Positions 1 to 10,170 are shown, counted from the first letter of the stretch. The stretch: DNA of 64,000 bases from Otariodibacter oris (GCF_009684715.1 NZ_CP016604.1:697262-761261), one strand, 5' to 3'. Notes: generated from the letters alone by a model not told the origin. Made by a program: numbers and translations.

Positions 1-1
1 A

Positions 2-235
2 CGCCCTGTCAGTGCTGATGATTTAGAAAAAGCCATCACTCAAATCATCATCCGCTTACAAGGATTAGGCGAAAGAGAAGTGCCAAGTAGCCTTCTCGGT
101 AAACTCGTACTCGAAGCCTTAAAAAATTTAGATAAAGTGGCTTATATTCGCTTCGCTTCTGTTTATATGAGCTTTGATGACATTGAAGAATTTACCAAAG
201 AGATTGAAAAATTACGCTTGGATAAAGGGTGTTGA
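2..235 (+). CDS. nrdR: Transcriptional repressor NrdR, C-terminal part
   Basis: Only the last 77 residues are present; the start lies before the window. The fragment contains the ATP-cone part of NrdR, with the motifs [20 protein letters not shown] and [11 protein letters not shown], and ends at TGA 233-235. NrdR binds NrdR boxes ahead of ribonucleotide reductase genes and represses them according to the bound adenine nucleotide. The zinc-ribbon DNA-binding half is outside the window, so completeness cannot be judged. A strong terminator follows, so this gene ends its transcription unit. Confidence 0.93.
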   Translation, partial: RPVSADDLEKAITQIIIRLQGLGEREVPSSLLGKLVLEALKNLDKVAYIRFASVYMSFDDIEEFTKEIEKLRLDKGC

Positions 236-293
236 TTGAATTAGTAAGGACTACTTACTACTCATTCTAATAAGGGATTCCCGTAGAATGTTA

Positions 294-340
294 AAAAGGA
301 CTGAATCCGATTTATATCGTTTTCAGTCCTTTTCTTTTTG
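294..340 (+). terminator. Rho-independent terminator after nrdR
   Basis: A perfect 12-bp stem (AAAAGGACTGAA at 294-305 with TTCAGTCCTTTT at 322-333) is followed by CTTTTT. It lies between nrdR and the convergent ABC exporter genes and may serve both. Confidence 0.85.
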
Positions 341-365
341 CAGATTAGTTAAGGTAACTCACCGC

Positions 366-2024
366 TTAAGACATTCTTCCATTGGCGATATGGATCACTT
401 GATCGCAAATAGACATGGTTGATTCCCTGTGGCTTACTAAGATAATCAGTTTGTCAGATTTTTCTTTGAGTAATGATTGAAGAATAATGGCTTCGTTCAA
501 GCTATCTAAATTACTGGTTGGTTCATCCAGTAAAATGATAGGAGCATTATGTAAAAATGCACGAGCAATACCAATTCGTTGTTTTTCCCCATCAGATAAG
601 CTATTTCCTAGCTCGGTGACTTTCGTGTCATAACCTTCAGGCAAACTCATAATAAAATCGTGAATCGATGCTTTTTTAGCGGCTTCGATTACTTGTTCTT
701 TAGTTGCTTGGCGGTGTGCCATCACAATATTTTCGTAAATACTTTCATTGAAAATATAGGTCTGTTGGGTGATATAAGCCATATTATCACGCAAGTTGTG
801 CGTGTTAATTTGGGTTAAATCTGTGCCATTGATTTGGATTTTTCCCGCTTGTGGATCGTAGAATCGCATTAATAGCTTAAGCAAAGTACTTTTCCCACTA
901 CCACTACGTCCGTGAATCCCTAAGATTTGTCCCTTATTTAATGAAAATGAAAGGTTAGATAAGATCTGTTCGTTTTCATAAGCGAAATCAACATTTTCAA
1001 CCTGAATACGTTCAATATTTTCTAGATCTTTACCCTTTTCGACATCTTCTAAATTTGGTTCTTCCGAAAGTAGAGCAAGCACTCGTTCGCCACTGGCTAG
1101 GGTTTGCAGTAAATTATTTGAGAGGTTGCTCAAGGCAATAACGGGTCCATAGCTCGACATTAATAAAATGACTGCAATTAATAATCCAGAGAAACTAATT
1201 TGTTGATAAGCAAATAAAATTAAACCCACAAATAGAATAAGAATATTAAAAATAGAAACGGCAAATTCAGTGTAAGAGCGTACTTTACCTTCTTGATTTT
1301 TAATTGCTAAGAATGCTTTATCAATATTTTGGCTACGTTGGTTAATTTCTGTTAAGCGTTCATCTTCATTACCAAATAATTGGATCTCTTTCATTCCTCT
1401 AATACTATCAAGGAAATAGTCATTCATTTCGCCGACTAATTCACGATATTGACGTCCACTTTCACGTCCCATTCTTGTGGTGATGATTGGCAAGATAAAA
1501 CCAATGGTGACATAAGCCAATAAAGCGACTAAGGTAAACCATAGCGAGATATGCGAGAACACCAGCAAGAGAACGATTGAAGTTAAAATAGCAATCATCA
1601 CAGGGGCGATGGTATGTGCATAAAAGACTTCAAGTAATTCAATATCGTTTGTGACTAAAGATAATAATTGTCCCGATTGTTTGCCTTGTAATTTGACGAA
1701 GGCTAATTTACGCAATGCAGAAAAGACTTTATCACGTAATAATGCAAGCAATTTAAAGGCAATATAATGCCCTGACATTTGTTCAAGGTAGCGTAAAATT
1801 CCCCTCGCAAACGCAAGCACAACAAGTAAGGTTAAAATAGTTGAAAAACTGAGATGCGTTTGGATATCTAGTAGATTAATCAAACCCATTGCACCAAAGA
1901 CAATAATAAATATCGCCGCAAGGAAACCTAACACGCCCATAATGATGGTAAATGTCATAATATGCGCAAGCGGAGTGACTAACTTCATCAGTTGCCACAT
2001 AATGATAAAACCATTTTTACGCAT
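366..2024 (-). CDS. CydC-like ABC exporter subunit (fused membrane and ATPase domains)
   Basis: This 552-residue half-transporter has about six membrane segments in residues 15-300 and a C-terminal ATPase. The Walker A motif GRSGSGKST, the signature LSDGEKQR and the Walker B region IILLDEPTSN are all intact. It overlaps the upstream partner gene by 8 bases, and the ribosome site AGGGGGA lies inside that partner's last codons, so translation is coupled. It resembles the CydDC thiol-exporter family, but the N-terminus lacks the LSGWFLSA-type start of true enterobacterial CydC. It looks closer to the heterodimeric exporters annotated in Gram-positive bacteria as amino acid ABC transporters. The substrate is unknown; a small thiol is only a family-based guess. 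Confidence 0.8.
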   Translation of the reverse strand: MRKNGFIIMWQLMKLVTPLAHIMTFTIIMGVLGFLAAIFIIVFGAMGLINLLDIQTHLSFSTILTLLVVLAFARGILRYLEQMSGHYIAFKLLALLRDKVFSALRKLAFVKLQGKQSGQLLSLVTNDIELLEVFYAHTIAPVMIAILTSIVLLLVFSHISLWFTLVALLAYVTIGFILPIITTRMGRESGRQYRELVGEMNDYFLDSIRGMKEIQLFGNEDERLTEINQRSQNIDKAFLAIKNQEGKVRSYTEFAVSIFNILILFVGLILFAYQQISFSGLLIAVILLMSSYGPVIALSNLSNNLLQTLASGERVLALLSEEPNLEDVEKGKDLENIERIQVENVDFAYENEQILSNLSFSLNKGQILGIHGRSGSGKSTLLKLLMRFYDPQAGKIQINGTDLTQINTHNLRDNMAYITQQTYIFNESIYENIVMAHRQATKEQVIEAAKKASIHDFIMSLPEGYDTKVTELGNSLSDGEKQRIGIARAFLHNAPIILLDEPTSNLDSLNEAIILQSLLKEKSDKLIILVSHRESTMSICDQVIHIANGRMS

Positions 2025-3765
2025 GGCTTCCCCCTAGTCTGATATTTTCCAGATTTCTTTGTTGATTAAACATTTCTGCATAAAGTCCATTTTTATCCAT
2101 TAATTGAGTATGTTTGCCTTGTTCAGCTAATTGCCCTTTATCAAGCACATAAATTTGATCGGCTTGTGTTGCATTGGCAAGGCGGTGTGAAATCATAATG
2201 ATCGTTTTTTCTGCTTTTAACTGCTGGATAAAATTCAGAATGATCTCTTCACTTTCCACATCAATGTTACTGGTCGCCTCATCAAAAATATAAACTTGAG
2301 CGTTGTGTAATAAGGCTCTCGCTAAGGCTAAACGTTGAATTTGACCGCCTGATAAATTACTACCTCTGCTTAATAGCATCATGTCTAATCCACCATTCTC
2401 ACGCACGAAATTATCTAAATTGACCTGTGCTAATACTTGGTAGATTTCCTCATCAGAGGCATTAAGATTTGCCATCAGCATATTTTCTCTGAGCGTGCCT
2501 TTAAACACATAGCTACTGTGGCTAACGAGAGAAACTTTTTGATAGAAAGAATGGCGGTTAATATCATCTTGGTTTTGTTGGTTAAATAAAATTCGACCTT
2601 GCTGTGCATGGTAGAATCCCATTAATAGTGACACCAAGGTTGATTTTCCTGAACCACTTTTACCCACAAATACCGTTAATTGACGAGGTTTGATACTAAT
2701 ATCTAATCCATTGATTGCCGTTTTTTCTGGCGAGTAAGCAAAATGAAGTTTTTCGATATTGATAGTCACTTCATCCGCATCTACAAAATCACTTGTATTT
2801 GGATTTTCTTCAATCGGAGTATCAAGCAGAGCAAATATTTTATCTGATGCTGCTTTCCCATTCATTGCCACATGGAAAAATGAACCCAGTAAGCGTAACG
2901 GAATAAAGAATTCAGAGGAGAGTAAAATAAATAAAATTACGCCGAAGATAGTTAAATTATCCGCTTGGAATTGTATCAATGCGGTAATGATCCCGACTGC
3001 TGCACCACCATAAGCAAGTAAATCCATAATGGATACAGAGTTTAATTGCATGGTCAGTACCTTCATTGTAATGGTACGGAAGTTTTCTGCCTCAATATCC
3101 ATTTGTTTTGCTTTGTAAGCATCATCTTGATAGATTTTTAAAGTAATTAATCCTTGTAAATTATCTAAAAAACTACTGCCTAAACCGACATAGATCGCCC
3201 AATATTTTTTTAATAAGCGTTTGGCAATTTTATTGACAGCTATGATCGACATTGGAATTAATGGCACACAGACTAACAAGATCAACGCAGTTGAAGCATT
3301 GAAAAAGAATAGAAACGCAAACAAGGTTAGCGGTGCTAGTAGGCTATAAAAAAGCTGAGGTAAATAACGCCCAAAGTAAATTTCAAGCTGTTCAACCCCT
3401 TCCGATGCAACTTGAATGATAGAGGAAGTTGATTGTTGATTGACTTGATTTAATGGCATTGAAGAAATTTTTTGATAAATCAAGGTACGAAGTTGGTGTT
3501 TGACTTGTGTACTGGCTTTGTAAGAGGATTGAATCACTCTTTTCCCAGCAAAAGCGCGTAAGCCAAGACTCAGTAATAAAATGATTAAAAATAGTATGGC
3601 GTTGAAGATGGAAAGCTCATGGTTAAAGGCTAATTGTAAGCAGAAAGCAAAGACGACTGCACTAATAATACTGCCGACCAGCGATACCCAATTCCATAGT
3701 ACATTGATAGCAATCCATTTTTTGCTATCGGGTACAGTATTTATAAGACGCTTATCTATCATCAT
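2017..3765 (-). CDS. CydD-like ABC exporter subunit (fused membrane and ATPase domains)
   Basis: The 582-residue partner of the downstream CydC-like gene has membrane segments in residues 20-310, including the CydD-like stretch EFFIPLRLLGSFFH. The ATPase follows, with GKSGSGKST, LSGGQIQR and VYIFDEATSN. The start is the first of two ATGs, 8 bases after AAGGAG. The two genes overlap and should form one heterodimeric exporter in the inner membrane. True CydDC exports cysteine and glutathione and supports cytochrome bd assembly; this pair is not next to cydAB or trxB, so the same role is not assured. Confidence 0.8.
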   Translation of the reverse strand: MMIDKRLINTVPDSKKWIAINVLWNWVSLVGSIISAVVFAFCLQLAFNHELSIFNAILFLIILLLSLGLRAFAGKRVIQSSYKASTQVKHQLRTLIYQKISSMPLNQVNQQSTSSIIQVASEGVEQLEIYFGRYLPQLFYSLLAPLTLFAFLFFFNASTALILLVCVPLIPMSIIAVNKIAKRLLKKYWAIYVGLGSSFLDNLQGLITLKIYQDDAYKAKQMDIEAENFRTITMKVLTMQLNSVSIMDLLAYGGAAVGIITALIQFQADNLTIFGVILFILLSSEFFIPLRLLGSFFHVAMNGKAASDKIFALLDTPIEENPNTSDFVDADEVTINIEKLHFAYSPEKTAINGLDISIKPRQLTVFVGKSGSGKSTLVSLLMGFYHAQQGRILFNQQNQDDINRHSFYQKVSLVSHSSYVFKGTLRENMLMANLNASDEEIYQVLAQVNLDNFVRENGGLDMMLLSRGSNLSGGQIQRLALARALLHNAQVYIFDEATSNIDVESEEIILNFIQQLKAEKTIIMISHRLANATQADQIYVLDKGQLAEQGKHTQLMDKNGLYAEMFNQQRNLENIRLGGSHA

Positions 3766-3953
3766 AGAATTTTACTCCTTAATTCTATTCTATATAGAAA
3801 CCTAAATATCCTTGAGGTGCTGTTTTAGTGTTCCTCAAGTTGAGTGAATAGAAGCATAAATAATTAATGTGACAACCTATTTAATTTCCAGAATGGAAAC
3901 TAAGACGACAAATTTCCCAATTGAACTTGGGGAGTATAACTTATTTTGAATTT

Positions 3954-4005
3954 AAAAAATCTGTACCTTAATCAGTTAGTGGGAGTCTAATTTTTCAGGT
4001 ACAGA
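3954..4005 (-). terminator. Probable greA terminator
   Basis: Reading leftward from greA, TCTGTACCT (4005-3997) can pair with AGGTACAGA (3968-3960), followed directly by six Ts. The 28-base loop is long, so efficiency is uncertain. Confidence 0.6.
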
Positions 4006-4028
4006 TAGAAACGAATTGCAAAGAGCGA

Positions 4029-4505
4029 CTAGATATATTGAACTTCAATAATATCAAATTCTACGTTACCACCAGGGGTCTTGATATTAACGGTATCATC
4101 AATTTCTTTTCCGATTAATCCACGTGCAATAGGTGAATTCACAGAAATACGACCTTCTTTGATATCCGCCTCATCATCGCCAACAATACGGTAAGTAACT
4201 TCCTCATCTGTATCTGTATTAATTAGAGTGACCGTTGTACCAAAGATCACTTTACCGGTGTTTGGGATTTTTGTGACGTCAATTATCTGAGCATTTCCTA
4301 GTTTACCTTCAATTTCTTGAATTCGGCCCTCACAGAAACCTTGTTGTTCACGTGCGGCATGGTATTCCGCATTTTCTTTTAAATCACCATGCTCACGTGC
4401 TTCTGCAATAGCCTTAATAATTTCTGGACGACGAACATTTTTTAGAAAATCGAGTTCTTCTCGAAGTAATTCTGCACCACGAACAGTCATTGGAATTTGT
4501 TGCAT
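4029..4505 (-). CDS. greA: Transcription elongation factor GreA
   Basis: GreA enters the secondary channel of RNA polymerase and stimulates cleavage of backtracked RNA. The 158-residue protein has the usual GreA length. The N-terminal coiled coil carries the acidic tip in [15 protein letters not shown], and the C-terminal FKBP-like domain includes [11 protein letters not shown]. The ATG at 4505-4503 is chosen because it follows AAGGAAA and gives the canonical MQQIPMT start; the frame is open 21 codons further upstream without support. It is divergent from dacB, as in other gamma-proteobacteria. Confidence 0.97.
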   Translation of the reverse strand: MQQIPMTVRGAELLREELDFLKNVRRPEIIKAIAEAREHGDLKENAEYHAAREQQGFCEGRIQEIEGKLGNAQIIDVTKIPNTGKVIFGTTVTLINTDTDEEVTYRIVGDDEADIKEGRISVNSPIARGLIGKEIDDTVNIKTPGGNVEFDIIEVQYI

Positions 4506-4658
4506 TATTTTTATTTCCTTGCAATGTGTGTTAGTAAATGGTTGCAAAACTATGCAAAAGAAGAGCAAAGTTTTAGCAAAAAATCAATAGTTGTGTATTT
4601 ACGAACGATTATTAAAGCCGTATTATTCATTTTCTTTCAGAAAATATCAACTACCATT

Positions 4659-6101
4659 ATGATTTCATCTTTATACAAATTACGTCCATTATATATAGGG
4701 TTTGCTCTTAGTCTCTCAACGCTGAGTTATGCAAAGGTTAATGTCGATAGCTTATTACCTATCTTACCTGAAGGTACCTCAATAGGATTTATTGCAAAAA
4801 ATATAGATACACAACAAATTGTGGCAGAGTATCAAAGTCAGACCTTTATGCTCCCTGCGAGTACACAAAAAATCTTTACTGCATTGGCTAGTCGCCTCAC
4901 TTTACCCGACAGTTTTCGTTTTGAAACTGCTTTACTCAGTCGTGGTACAGTAAAAAATGGCGTATTAAATGGCGATCTTATTGCTCGTTTCACAGGAGAT
5001 CCAACGTTAAAAAGTCAGCAATTAAATCAACTTGTTACACAGTTAAAACAACAAGGGATAAACAAGATTCAAGGTAACTTAATTTTAGATACGTCCGTTT
5101 TCGCTAGTCATGATAAAGCACCGGGCTGGGTTTGGAATGATTTAAGCATTTGTTTTAGTGCGCCTGCGGCGGCAGTAAATATTGATAACAATTGTTTTTA
5201 TGCAAACTTAGATGCAAATCAATCGGTTGGTAAGCCAATCAAAGTAAGTGTACCAAATTCATTGCCAGTGCAAGTGATCAGCTATGCTTATGTTGCAGAT
5301 AAGAATGATGCAAGTTATTGCCAGTTAGATGCAGAGATGGGCGAGAATAATCGCTACTATGTGAAAGGCTGTTTAGCAAGACAAAGTAAGCCATTTAGCT
5401 TACATTTTGCGATCCAAGATCCGACGGGTTATGGCGTCAATATGTTGAGAGCTGATTTAGCTAAAGCAGGTATTCAGTTTTCTGGACAAGCACAGGTGGC
5501 CAACAGACCACAACAAGGCAAACAGTTAGCCGTACATTATTCAGCACCTTTATCTGAATTGTTAAAAACGATGATGAAAACATCGGATAATCAAATTGCA
5601 GACACCTTATTTCGAACTATCGCTAATCAGCAATCCCATAGACCAGCCTCTTTCCCATTGGCAAGCCAAGAGGTACATAATGTACTGACGAACCAAGCTA
5701 AAGTAGCATTAAAAAATAGTACCTTGGCCGATGGTTCTGGATTATCTCGCCATAACCAAATCAGTGCAGAATCTTTATTAAGTGCATTGGAATATATTGC
5801 AAAAAATGATCAAAAATTGCATCTGCTTGATACCTTACCGATCGCAGGTGTCGACGGCACAATGTCAAATCGTGAATCCGTAGCGAAATCCCCTTTAGAT
5901 AAAAATATGATCGCTAAAACAGGATCATTAAAAGGAGTCTATAATTTAGCGGGGGTAATGAAAAATAAACGAGGCGAACGCATTGTCTTTGCTCAATTAG
6001 TCAATGGATATGTAACCTCGCCAGACCCCGAAAAAAGTGCGAATAGAAATCCGCTAACGCAATTTGAAAATAAGCTGTATATGGCGTTGTATAACGATTA
6101 G
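4659..6101 (+). CDS. dacB: D-alanyl-D-alanine carboxypeptidase/endopeptidase DacB (PBP4)
   Basis: This periplasmic class C penicillin-binding protein trims peptidoglycan stem peptides and cuts 4-3 cross-links. The ATG at 4659 gives 480 residues with a signal peptide ending near SLSTLSYA. All three active-site motifs are present: STQK (Ser68 to Lys71), SDN in the middle and KTG near the C-terminus (AKTGSLKG). The open frame extends 54 codons upstream over the greA promoter region, but no signal peptide would then begin the protein. It is divergent from greA and followed by a terminator. Confidence 0.95.
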   Translation: MISSLYKLRPLYIGFALSLSTLSYAKVNVDSLLPILPEGTSIGFIAKNIDTQQIVAEYQSQTFMLPASTQKIFTALASRLTLPDSFRFETALLSRGTVKNGVLNGDLIARFTGDPTLKSQQLNQLVTQLKQQGINKIQGNLILDTSVFASHDKAPGWVWNDLSICFSAPAAAVNIDNNCFYANLDANQSVGKPIKVSVPNSLPVQVISYAYVADKNDASYCQLDAEMGENNRYYVKGCLARQSKPFSLHFAIQDPTGYGVNMLRADLAKAGIQFSGQAQVANRPQQGKQLAVHYSAPLSELLKTMMKTSDNQIADTLFRTIANQQSHRPASFPLASQEVHNVLTNQAKVALKNSTLADGSGLSRHNQISAESLLSALEYIAKNDQKLHLLDTLPIAGVDGTMSNRESVAKSPLDKNMIAKTGSLKGVYNLAGVMKNKRGERIVFAQLVNGYVTSPDPEKSANRNPLTQFENKLYMALYND

Positions 6102-6133
6102 AACCCTTAATAGAGCTAAGTTATTTTTTAGAA

Positions 6134-6163
6134 AAAAGGCTATATTGGCAGATATAGCCTTTT
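6134..6163. terminator. Bidirectional terminator between dacB and the NlpE-like gene
   Basis: AAAAGGCTATAT (6134-6145) pairs perfectly with ATATAGCCTTTT (6152-6163) around a 6-base loop. Ts or As on each side allow function for both convergent genes. Confidence 0.85.
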
Positions 6164-6184
6164 ATGAGGGCATTTAGTTTAATA

Positions 6185-6574
6185 CTAATTAATTTTTGAT
6201 GACTTGATTTTTTCAAGTCTATAATTTATGCCACTTCCTGGTGGATTACCTTCCGCATCATATAACTCAATATAATTATCTGTAACATGTAATGTCAAAT
6301 TTTGAGAGTTACTTAACTTAATGATATCATTTTTTTGAGAATCCCACTCATAAGTCCCTGTTTCAATGAATGGATATTTTTCTGTATTTTTGAAGAATAC
6401 AGCATTGTATTCATAAGTTTTGTCATTATTTAATACGATATTCGCTGCAATTTTTTCACAGTCAGCACAAGGCAATGTTCCTTGATAAGTTCCTGAAACA
6501 TCTTTTTTCGGTAGCAACGAACAGGCACTTAATAATGCTGTAATGCTGAGTACCGCTATTGTTTTCATGTTCAT
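6185..6574 (-). CDS. NlpE N-terminal-domain lipoprotein
   Basis: A 129-residue lipoprotein with signal peptide and lipobox LSAC (Cys18). The segment GTYQGTLPCADCEKI is the hallmark of the N-terminal domain of NlpE, including the CxxC pair linked to copper or envelope-stress sensing. E. coli NlpE is about twice as long, so this is the short, N-domain-only form. It should sit in the outer membrane facing the periplasm. The start is MNMK after AGAGGAC; the second Met is also possible. Any link to Cpx signalling is inferred from the family. Confidence 0.82.
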   Translation of the reverse strand: MNMKTIAVLSITALLSACSLLPKKDVSGTYQGTLPCADCEKIAANIVLNNDKTYEYNAVFFKNTEKYPFIETGTYEWDSQKNDIIKLSNSQNLTLHVTDNYIELYDAEGNPPGSGINYRLEKIKSSKIN

Positions 6575-6604
6575 AGATAATGTCCTCTTGATAGGAATAA
6601 AATT

Positions 6605-6913
6605 CTAGATAGGTTTAAAATCAGGATTAACTCTCAACTCTAATTGCGTGATGTGAGGAAATTCTGCTTGCACCAGTTTAAGCAAAAAAGCACGTTGTAG
6701 CAAGAAACCCTGACGAACAGAAGCATTTTTTACATCGATAGTCACCGCATCATGATGGATATTGGTTACCCTAAACAGAGGTTTAAATTGTTCGGGCAGC
6801 TGATATTTAAGTTGTTCATTCAGCGTATTAATTTTATTAGTTTTTTGTACAATTTTTGATAAGCTCGAATTTTCTAAGACTTCTATGATATTTTTAACTG
6901 GTTGAGTTTTCAT
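6605..6913 (-). CDS. DUF721 / DciA-like protein
   Basis: A 102-residue protein with the DUF721 pattern: an N-terminal helix, then LPEQFKPLFRVTN, VTIDVKNASVRQGFLLQR and a C-terminal strand ending LRVNPDF. Some DUF721 proteins are DciA, the helicase operator that helps load DnaB, and genes of this family are often found near secA. This one is short and divergent from secM-secA. I recognise the family, not a proven function; DciA activity is an inference. Confidence 0.65.
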   Translation of the reverse strand: MKTQPVKNIIEVLENSSLSKIVQKTNKINTLNEQLKYQLPEQFKPLFRVTNIHHDAVTIDVKNASVRQGFLLQRAFLLKLVQAEFPHITQLELRVNPDFKPI

Positions 6914-6960
6914 CTTTTTATCGTATCCTCGGCTAATTTTTAGATAGAATGTCTTAATTA

Positions 6961-6991
6961 TTGAGATATTCTACAAAAAGTATCGTATAAT
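6961..6991 (+). promoter_or_regulatory. Possible secM-secA promoter
   Basis: TATAAT at 6986-6991 is a consensus -10 box 36 bases before the secM start. TTGAGA at 6961-6966 could be the -35 box, but the 19-base spacer is long. Confidence 0.4.
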
Positions 6992-7027
6992 CAACCCAAT
7001 ATTTTTAAATAGAATAGTTGTATTTTC

Positions 7028-7357
7028 ATGGGATTTTTTCGTCAATTACATCGCTCACCATTTTGGTCGCAATTACTTTTAGGTATTGTGGCGATTCTGG
7101 TCTTGCCTGAAACCCAAGCGATTTTACGAGAAAATGCAACCAATGCTGAAATCAATCAACAAATTATTGCAGAGGCATTAAGTGAACACGCTTCTACAAA
7201 AAATGTTGATCATCAACATATTCATTTATTAAATAACACTATTCCTATCACTGACAATGTACGACAACCGGTTAGTTTTCGCAAATTTTTTGTAGGATCT
7301 TACCGCTCTATTATCAGTGAAATCCCCCCAATTCGAGCAGGTCCTTTTTTTAGTTAA
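7028..7357 (+). CDS. secM: SecM-like secretion monitor with C-terminal arrest peptide
   Basis: A 109-residue protein directly upstream of secA. It begins with a basic stretch and a hydrophobic signal segment (about residues 14-28, LLLGIVAILVLP) that should target it to the Sec machinery. The extreme C-terminus is PPIRAGPFFS, with PPIRAGP at residues 100-106. E. coli SecM stalls ribosomes at GIRAGP, and the SecM of Mannheimia succiniciproducens uses a short arrest core of the same PIRxxP form. The E. coli upstream Phe and Trp residues are not obviously in register. By family logic, low secretion would prolong the stall and raise secA translation. The same gene may be listed elsewhere as an uncharacterised Pasteurellaceae protein. 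Confidence 0.8.
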   Translation: MGFFRQLHRSPFWSQLLLGIVAILVLPETQAILRENATNAEINQQIIAEALSEHASTKNVDHQHIHLLNNTIPITDNVRQPVSFRKFFVGSYRSIISEIPPIRAGPFFS

Positions 7358-7393
7358 TTTAATGATTAATTGTATTTAAGTACAGTTAGATCT

Positions 7394-7419
7394 AGATATA
7401 GGTGTTCAAATCTATGTCT
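7394..7419 (+). promoter_or_regulatory. Hairpin in the secM-secA intergenic leader
   Basis: AGATATAG (7394-7401) can pair with CTATGTCT (7412-7419) with one G-U pair, within the 104 bases between secM and secA. In E. coli the equivalent region hides the secA ribosome site until SecM stalls. Here the secA site GGAAAGGA (7450-7457) lies 30 bases further on, so how it is masked is not clear. Confidence 0.3.
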
Positions 7420-7461
7420 TTGAATTTTTTTGATGAATAAAACTAAATTGGAAAGGATTTT

Positions 7462-10170
7462 ATGATAACAAAATTAATGACTTCTATTTTCGGAAGTAGT
7501 AACGACCGTACATTACGCCGTTTGAACAAACGTGTGGTACAAATCAACAAACTAGAACCTGAATTTGAAAAATTAACCGATGATGAATTAAAAGCCAAAA
7601 CAGCTGAATTTAAACAACGTTTGGCGGATGGCGCTTCATTAGATAGTTTATTACACGAAGCTTTTGCAGTCGTGAGAGAAGCAAGTAAACGTGTCATGCA
7701 TATGCGCCACTTTGATGTGCAGATGATTGGTGGGATGGTTTTAACTAATCGTAATATTGCAGAAATGCGTACAGGGGAAGGGAAAACCTTAACTGCAACT
7801 TTACCTTGTTATCTTAATGCCTTAACAGGGAAAGGTGTTCATGTTGTGACTGTGAATGATTACTTAGCACGTCGTGATGCGGAGACTAATCGCCCATTAT
7901 TTGAATTCTTAGGTTTAACTGTTGCGGTTAATGTGCCTGGGTTACAGCCCGATGAAAAGCGTGCAGCTTATGCAGCAGATATTACTTACGCAACCAACAG
8001 TGAGTTAGGCTTTGATTATTTGCGTGATAATTTGGCACATACTAAAGAAGATCGTTTTCAACGTCCATTACACTATGCATTAGTCGATGAAGTGGATTCA
8101 ATCTTAATTGATGAAGCACGTACACCATTGATTATTTCGGGTCCTGCAGAAGATGCAACTCAAGTTTATCAAGCCATTGACCAAGTAATCCCACACCTTA
8201 TTATGCAAGATAAGGAAGATTCTGAAGAATACACAGGGGATGGCGACTTTACTTTAGATCTTAAAAACAAACAGGCTCATTTAACCGAGCGTGGTATGGT
8301 TAAAGTTGAAGATCTTTTAACAAAAATGGGATTAATGTCTGAAAATGAGAGTCTTTATTCCCCTGCTAGAATCGGCTTATTACACCACGTTTATGCTGCA
8401 TTAAGAGCGCATAAATTATTTGAAGTAAATGTCGATTATATTGTTAAAGATGGAGAAATTGTGATTATCGACGAACACACAGGTCGTACAATGGCAGGTC
8501 GTCGTTGGTCAGATGGTTTACACCAAGCAATCGAAGCAAAAGAAAAAGTACATATTCAAGGTGAGAACCAAACTGTTGCTTCAATTACCTATCAAAATTA
8601 TTTCCGTTTGTATGAAAAATTAGCGGGGATGACAGGGACAGCGGATACAGAAGCTTTTGAGTTCCAACAAATTTATGGTTTAGATACTGTTGTGATTCCA
8701 ACCAATCGTCCAATGATTCGTGACGATAGAACAGATTTAATGTTCAAAAGCGAACCAGAAAAATTCCAAGCGGTTATCAAAGATATTCAAGATTGTATCG
8801 CTCGCCAACAACCTGTGTTAGTCGGTACGATTTCAATTGAAAAATCGGAAGCGCTTTCAGATGCTTTAACGAAGGCAGGCATTCCGCATAAAGTATTGAA
8901 TGCTAAATTCCATGCTCATGAGGCAGAAATTGTGGCAGATGCAGGTTATCCAGGGGCTGTAACCATTGCGACTAACATGGCGGGTCGTGGTACCGACATT
9001 GTATTAGGTGGTAACTGGAAAGCTGAAGTAGCGAAATTAGAGAATCCAACGGAAGAACAAATTGAAGCAATCAAAAAAGCGTGGGAAGAACGTCACGATA
9101 TCGTGATGAAAGCGGGTGGTTTGCATATTATTGGTACAGAACGACATGAATCTCGCCGTATTGATAACCAGTTACGTGGCCGTTCAGGTCGTCAAGGTGA
9201 CCCTGGTTCATCACGTTTCTATCTCTCTTTGGATGATGCATTGATGCGAATTTACCTTAACGAAGGTAAGTTGAATATGATGCGTAAAGCCTTTACCGAA
9301 GAAGGCGAAGCGATGGAGTCTAAATTACTGACAAAAGTGATTGCCTCAGCTCAAGCAAAAGTGGAAGCACATAACTTTGATGGACGTAAACAACTTTTAC
9401 AATATGATGATGTGGCGAACGAACAACGTAAAGCCATTTACGAACAACGTAATCATTTATTAGAAACTGATGATATCTCACCAATGATTGATACGATTCG
9501 AGTGGATGTCTTCAATGCGGTGATCGATCAATATATCCCACCTCAATCTATCGAGGAAATGTGGGATATTGAAGGGCTTGAAAATCGCTTGAAAAAAGAG
9601 TTCTCAATGGATCTTCCTATTGCACAATGGTTAGATGATGAGCCAGATATTCATGAAGAGATTATTCGTGAGCGTATTGTTGAGATCGCAAAACAACAGT
9701 ATGAAGAAAAAGAAGCGTTAGTCGGTTCTGAAATCATGCGTAACTTTGAAAAAGGTGTGATGCTACAGAATTTAGATGAACTATGGAAAGAGCATTTATC
9801 TGCAATGGATTATCTACGTAAAGGGATTCATTTACGTGGCTATGCACAAAAAGATCCGAAACAAGAATATAAGAAAGAATCTTTCGAAATGTTCACCAAT
9901 ATGTTGGATCTGTTAAAAGCAAATGTCATCAGTATTCTAAGTCGCATTCAAGTACGAAACCCAGAAGAAGTTGAACAGGCTGAGAAAGAACGTATAGAGA
10001 ATGCAGAGGAAGAAGCGACCCATTATGAAGAAGAGGGCGCGGAGGAGTCAGAAAAGGCTTTAACTGATGAAGAGTTAGCTAACCTCAAAATTGGTCGAAA
10101 TGAGCTTTGTCCTTGCGGATCGGGTAAAAAATATAAACATTGCCATGGAAATAAAGCAAAATACGCTTAG
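7462..10170 (+). CDS. secA: Preprotein translocase ATPase SecA
   Basis: The 902-residue motor ATPase drives proteins through SecYEG and has the usual SecA length. Visible elements are the N-terminal [12 protein letters not shown], Walker [10 protein letters not shown], the DEAD-like box [17 protein letters not shown], the helicase motifs [14 protein letters not shown] and [13 protein letters not shown], and a C-terminal zinc and SecB-binding motif [14 protein letters not shown]. The start follows GGAAAGGA by four bases. The upstream arrest-peptide gene implies translational control by secretion status. Confidence 0.98.
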   Translation: MITKLMTSIFGSSNDRTLRRLNKRVVQINKLEPEFEKLTDDELKAKTAEFKQRLADGASLDSLLHEAFAVVREASKRVMHMRHFDVQMIGGMVLTNRNIAEMRTGEGKTLTATLPCYLNALTGKGVHVVTVNDYLARRDAETNRPLFEFLGLTVAVNVPGLQPDEKRAAYAADITYATNSELGFDYLRDNLAHTKEDRFQRPLHYALVDEVDSILIDEARTPLIISGPAEDATQVYQAIDQVIPHLIMQDKEDSEEYTGDGDFTLDLKNKQAHLTERGMVKVEDLLTKMGLMSENESLYSPARIGLLHHVYAALRAHKLFEVNVDYIVKDGEIVIIDEHTGRTMAGRRWSDGLHQAIEAKEKVHIQGENQTVASITYQNYFRLYEKLAGMTGTADTEAFEFQQIYGLDTVVIPTNRPMIRDDRTDLMFKSEPEKFQAVIKDIQDCIARQQPVLVGTISIEKSEALSDALTKAGIPHKVLNAKFHAHEAEIVADAGYPGAVTIATNMAGRGTDIVLGGNWKAEVAKLENPTEEQIEAIKKAWEERHDIVMKAGGLHIIGTERHESRRIDNQLRGRSGRQGDPGSSRFYLSLDDALMRIYLNEGKLNMMRKAFTEEGEAMESKLLTKVIASAQAKVEAHNFDGRKQLLQYDDVANEQRKAIYEQRNHLLETDDISPMIDTIRVDVFNAVIDQYIPPQSIEEMWDIEGLENRLKKEFSMDLPIAQWLDDEPDIHEEIIRERIVEIAKQQYEEKEALVGSEIMRNFEKGVMLQNLDELWKEHLSAMDYLRKGIHLRGYAQKDPKQEYKKESFEMFTNMLDLLKANVISILSRIQVRNPEEVEQAEKERIENAEEEATHYEEEGAEESEKALTDEELANLKIGRNELCPCGSGKKYKHCHGNKAKYA

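Noticed and set aside
3954-4005. Riboswitch or regulatory RNA between the ABC exporter and greA
   Set aside because: The inverted repeat is followed by Ts in the greA direction, so a terminator explains it; no aptamer-like structure was seen.
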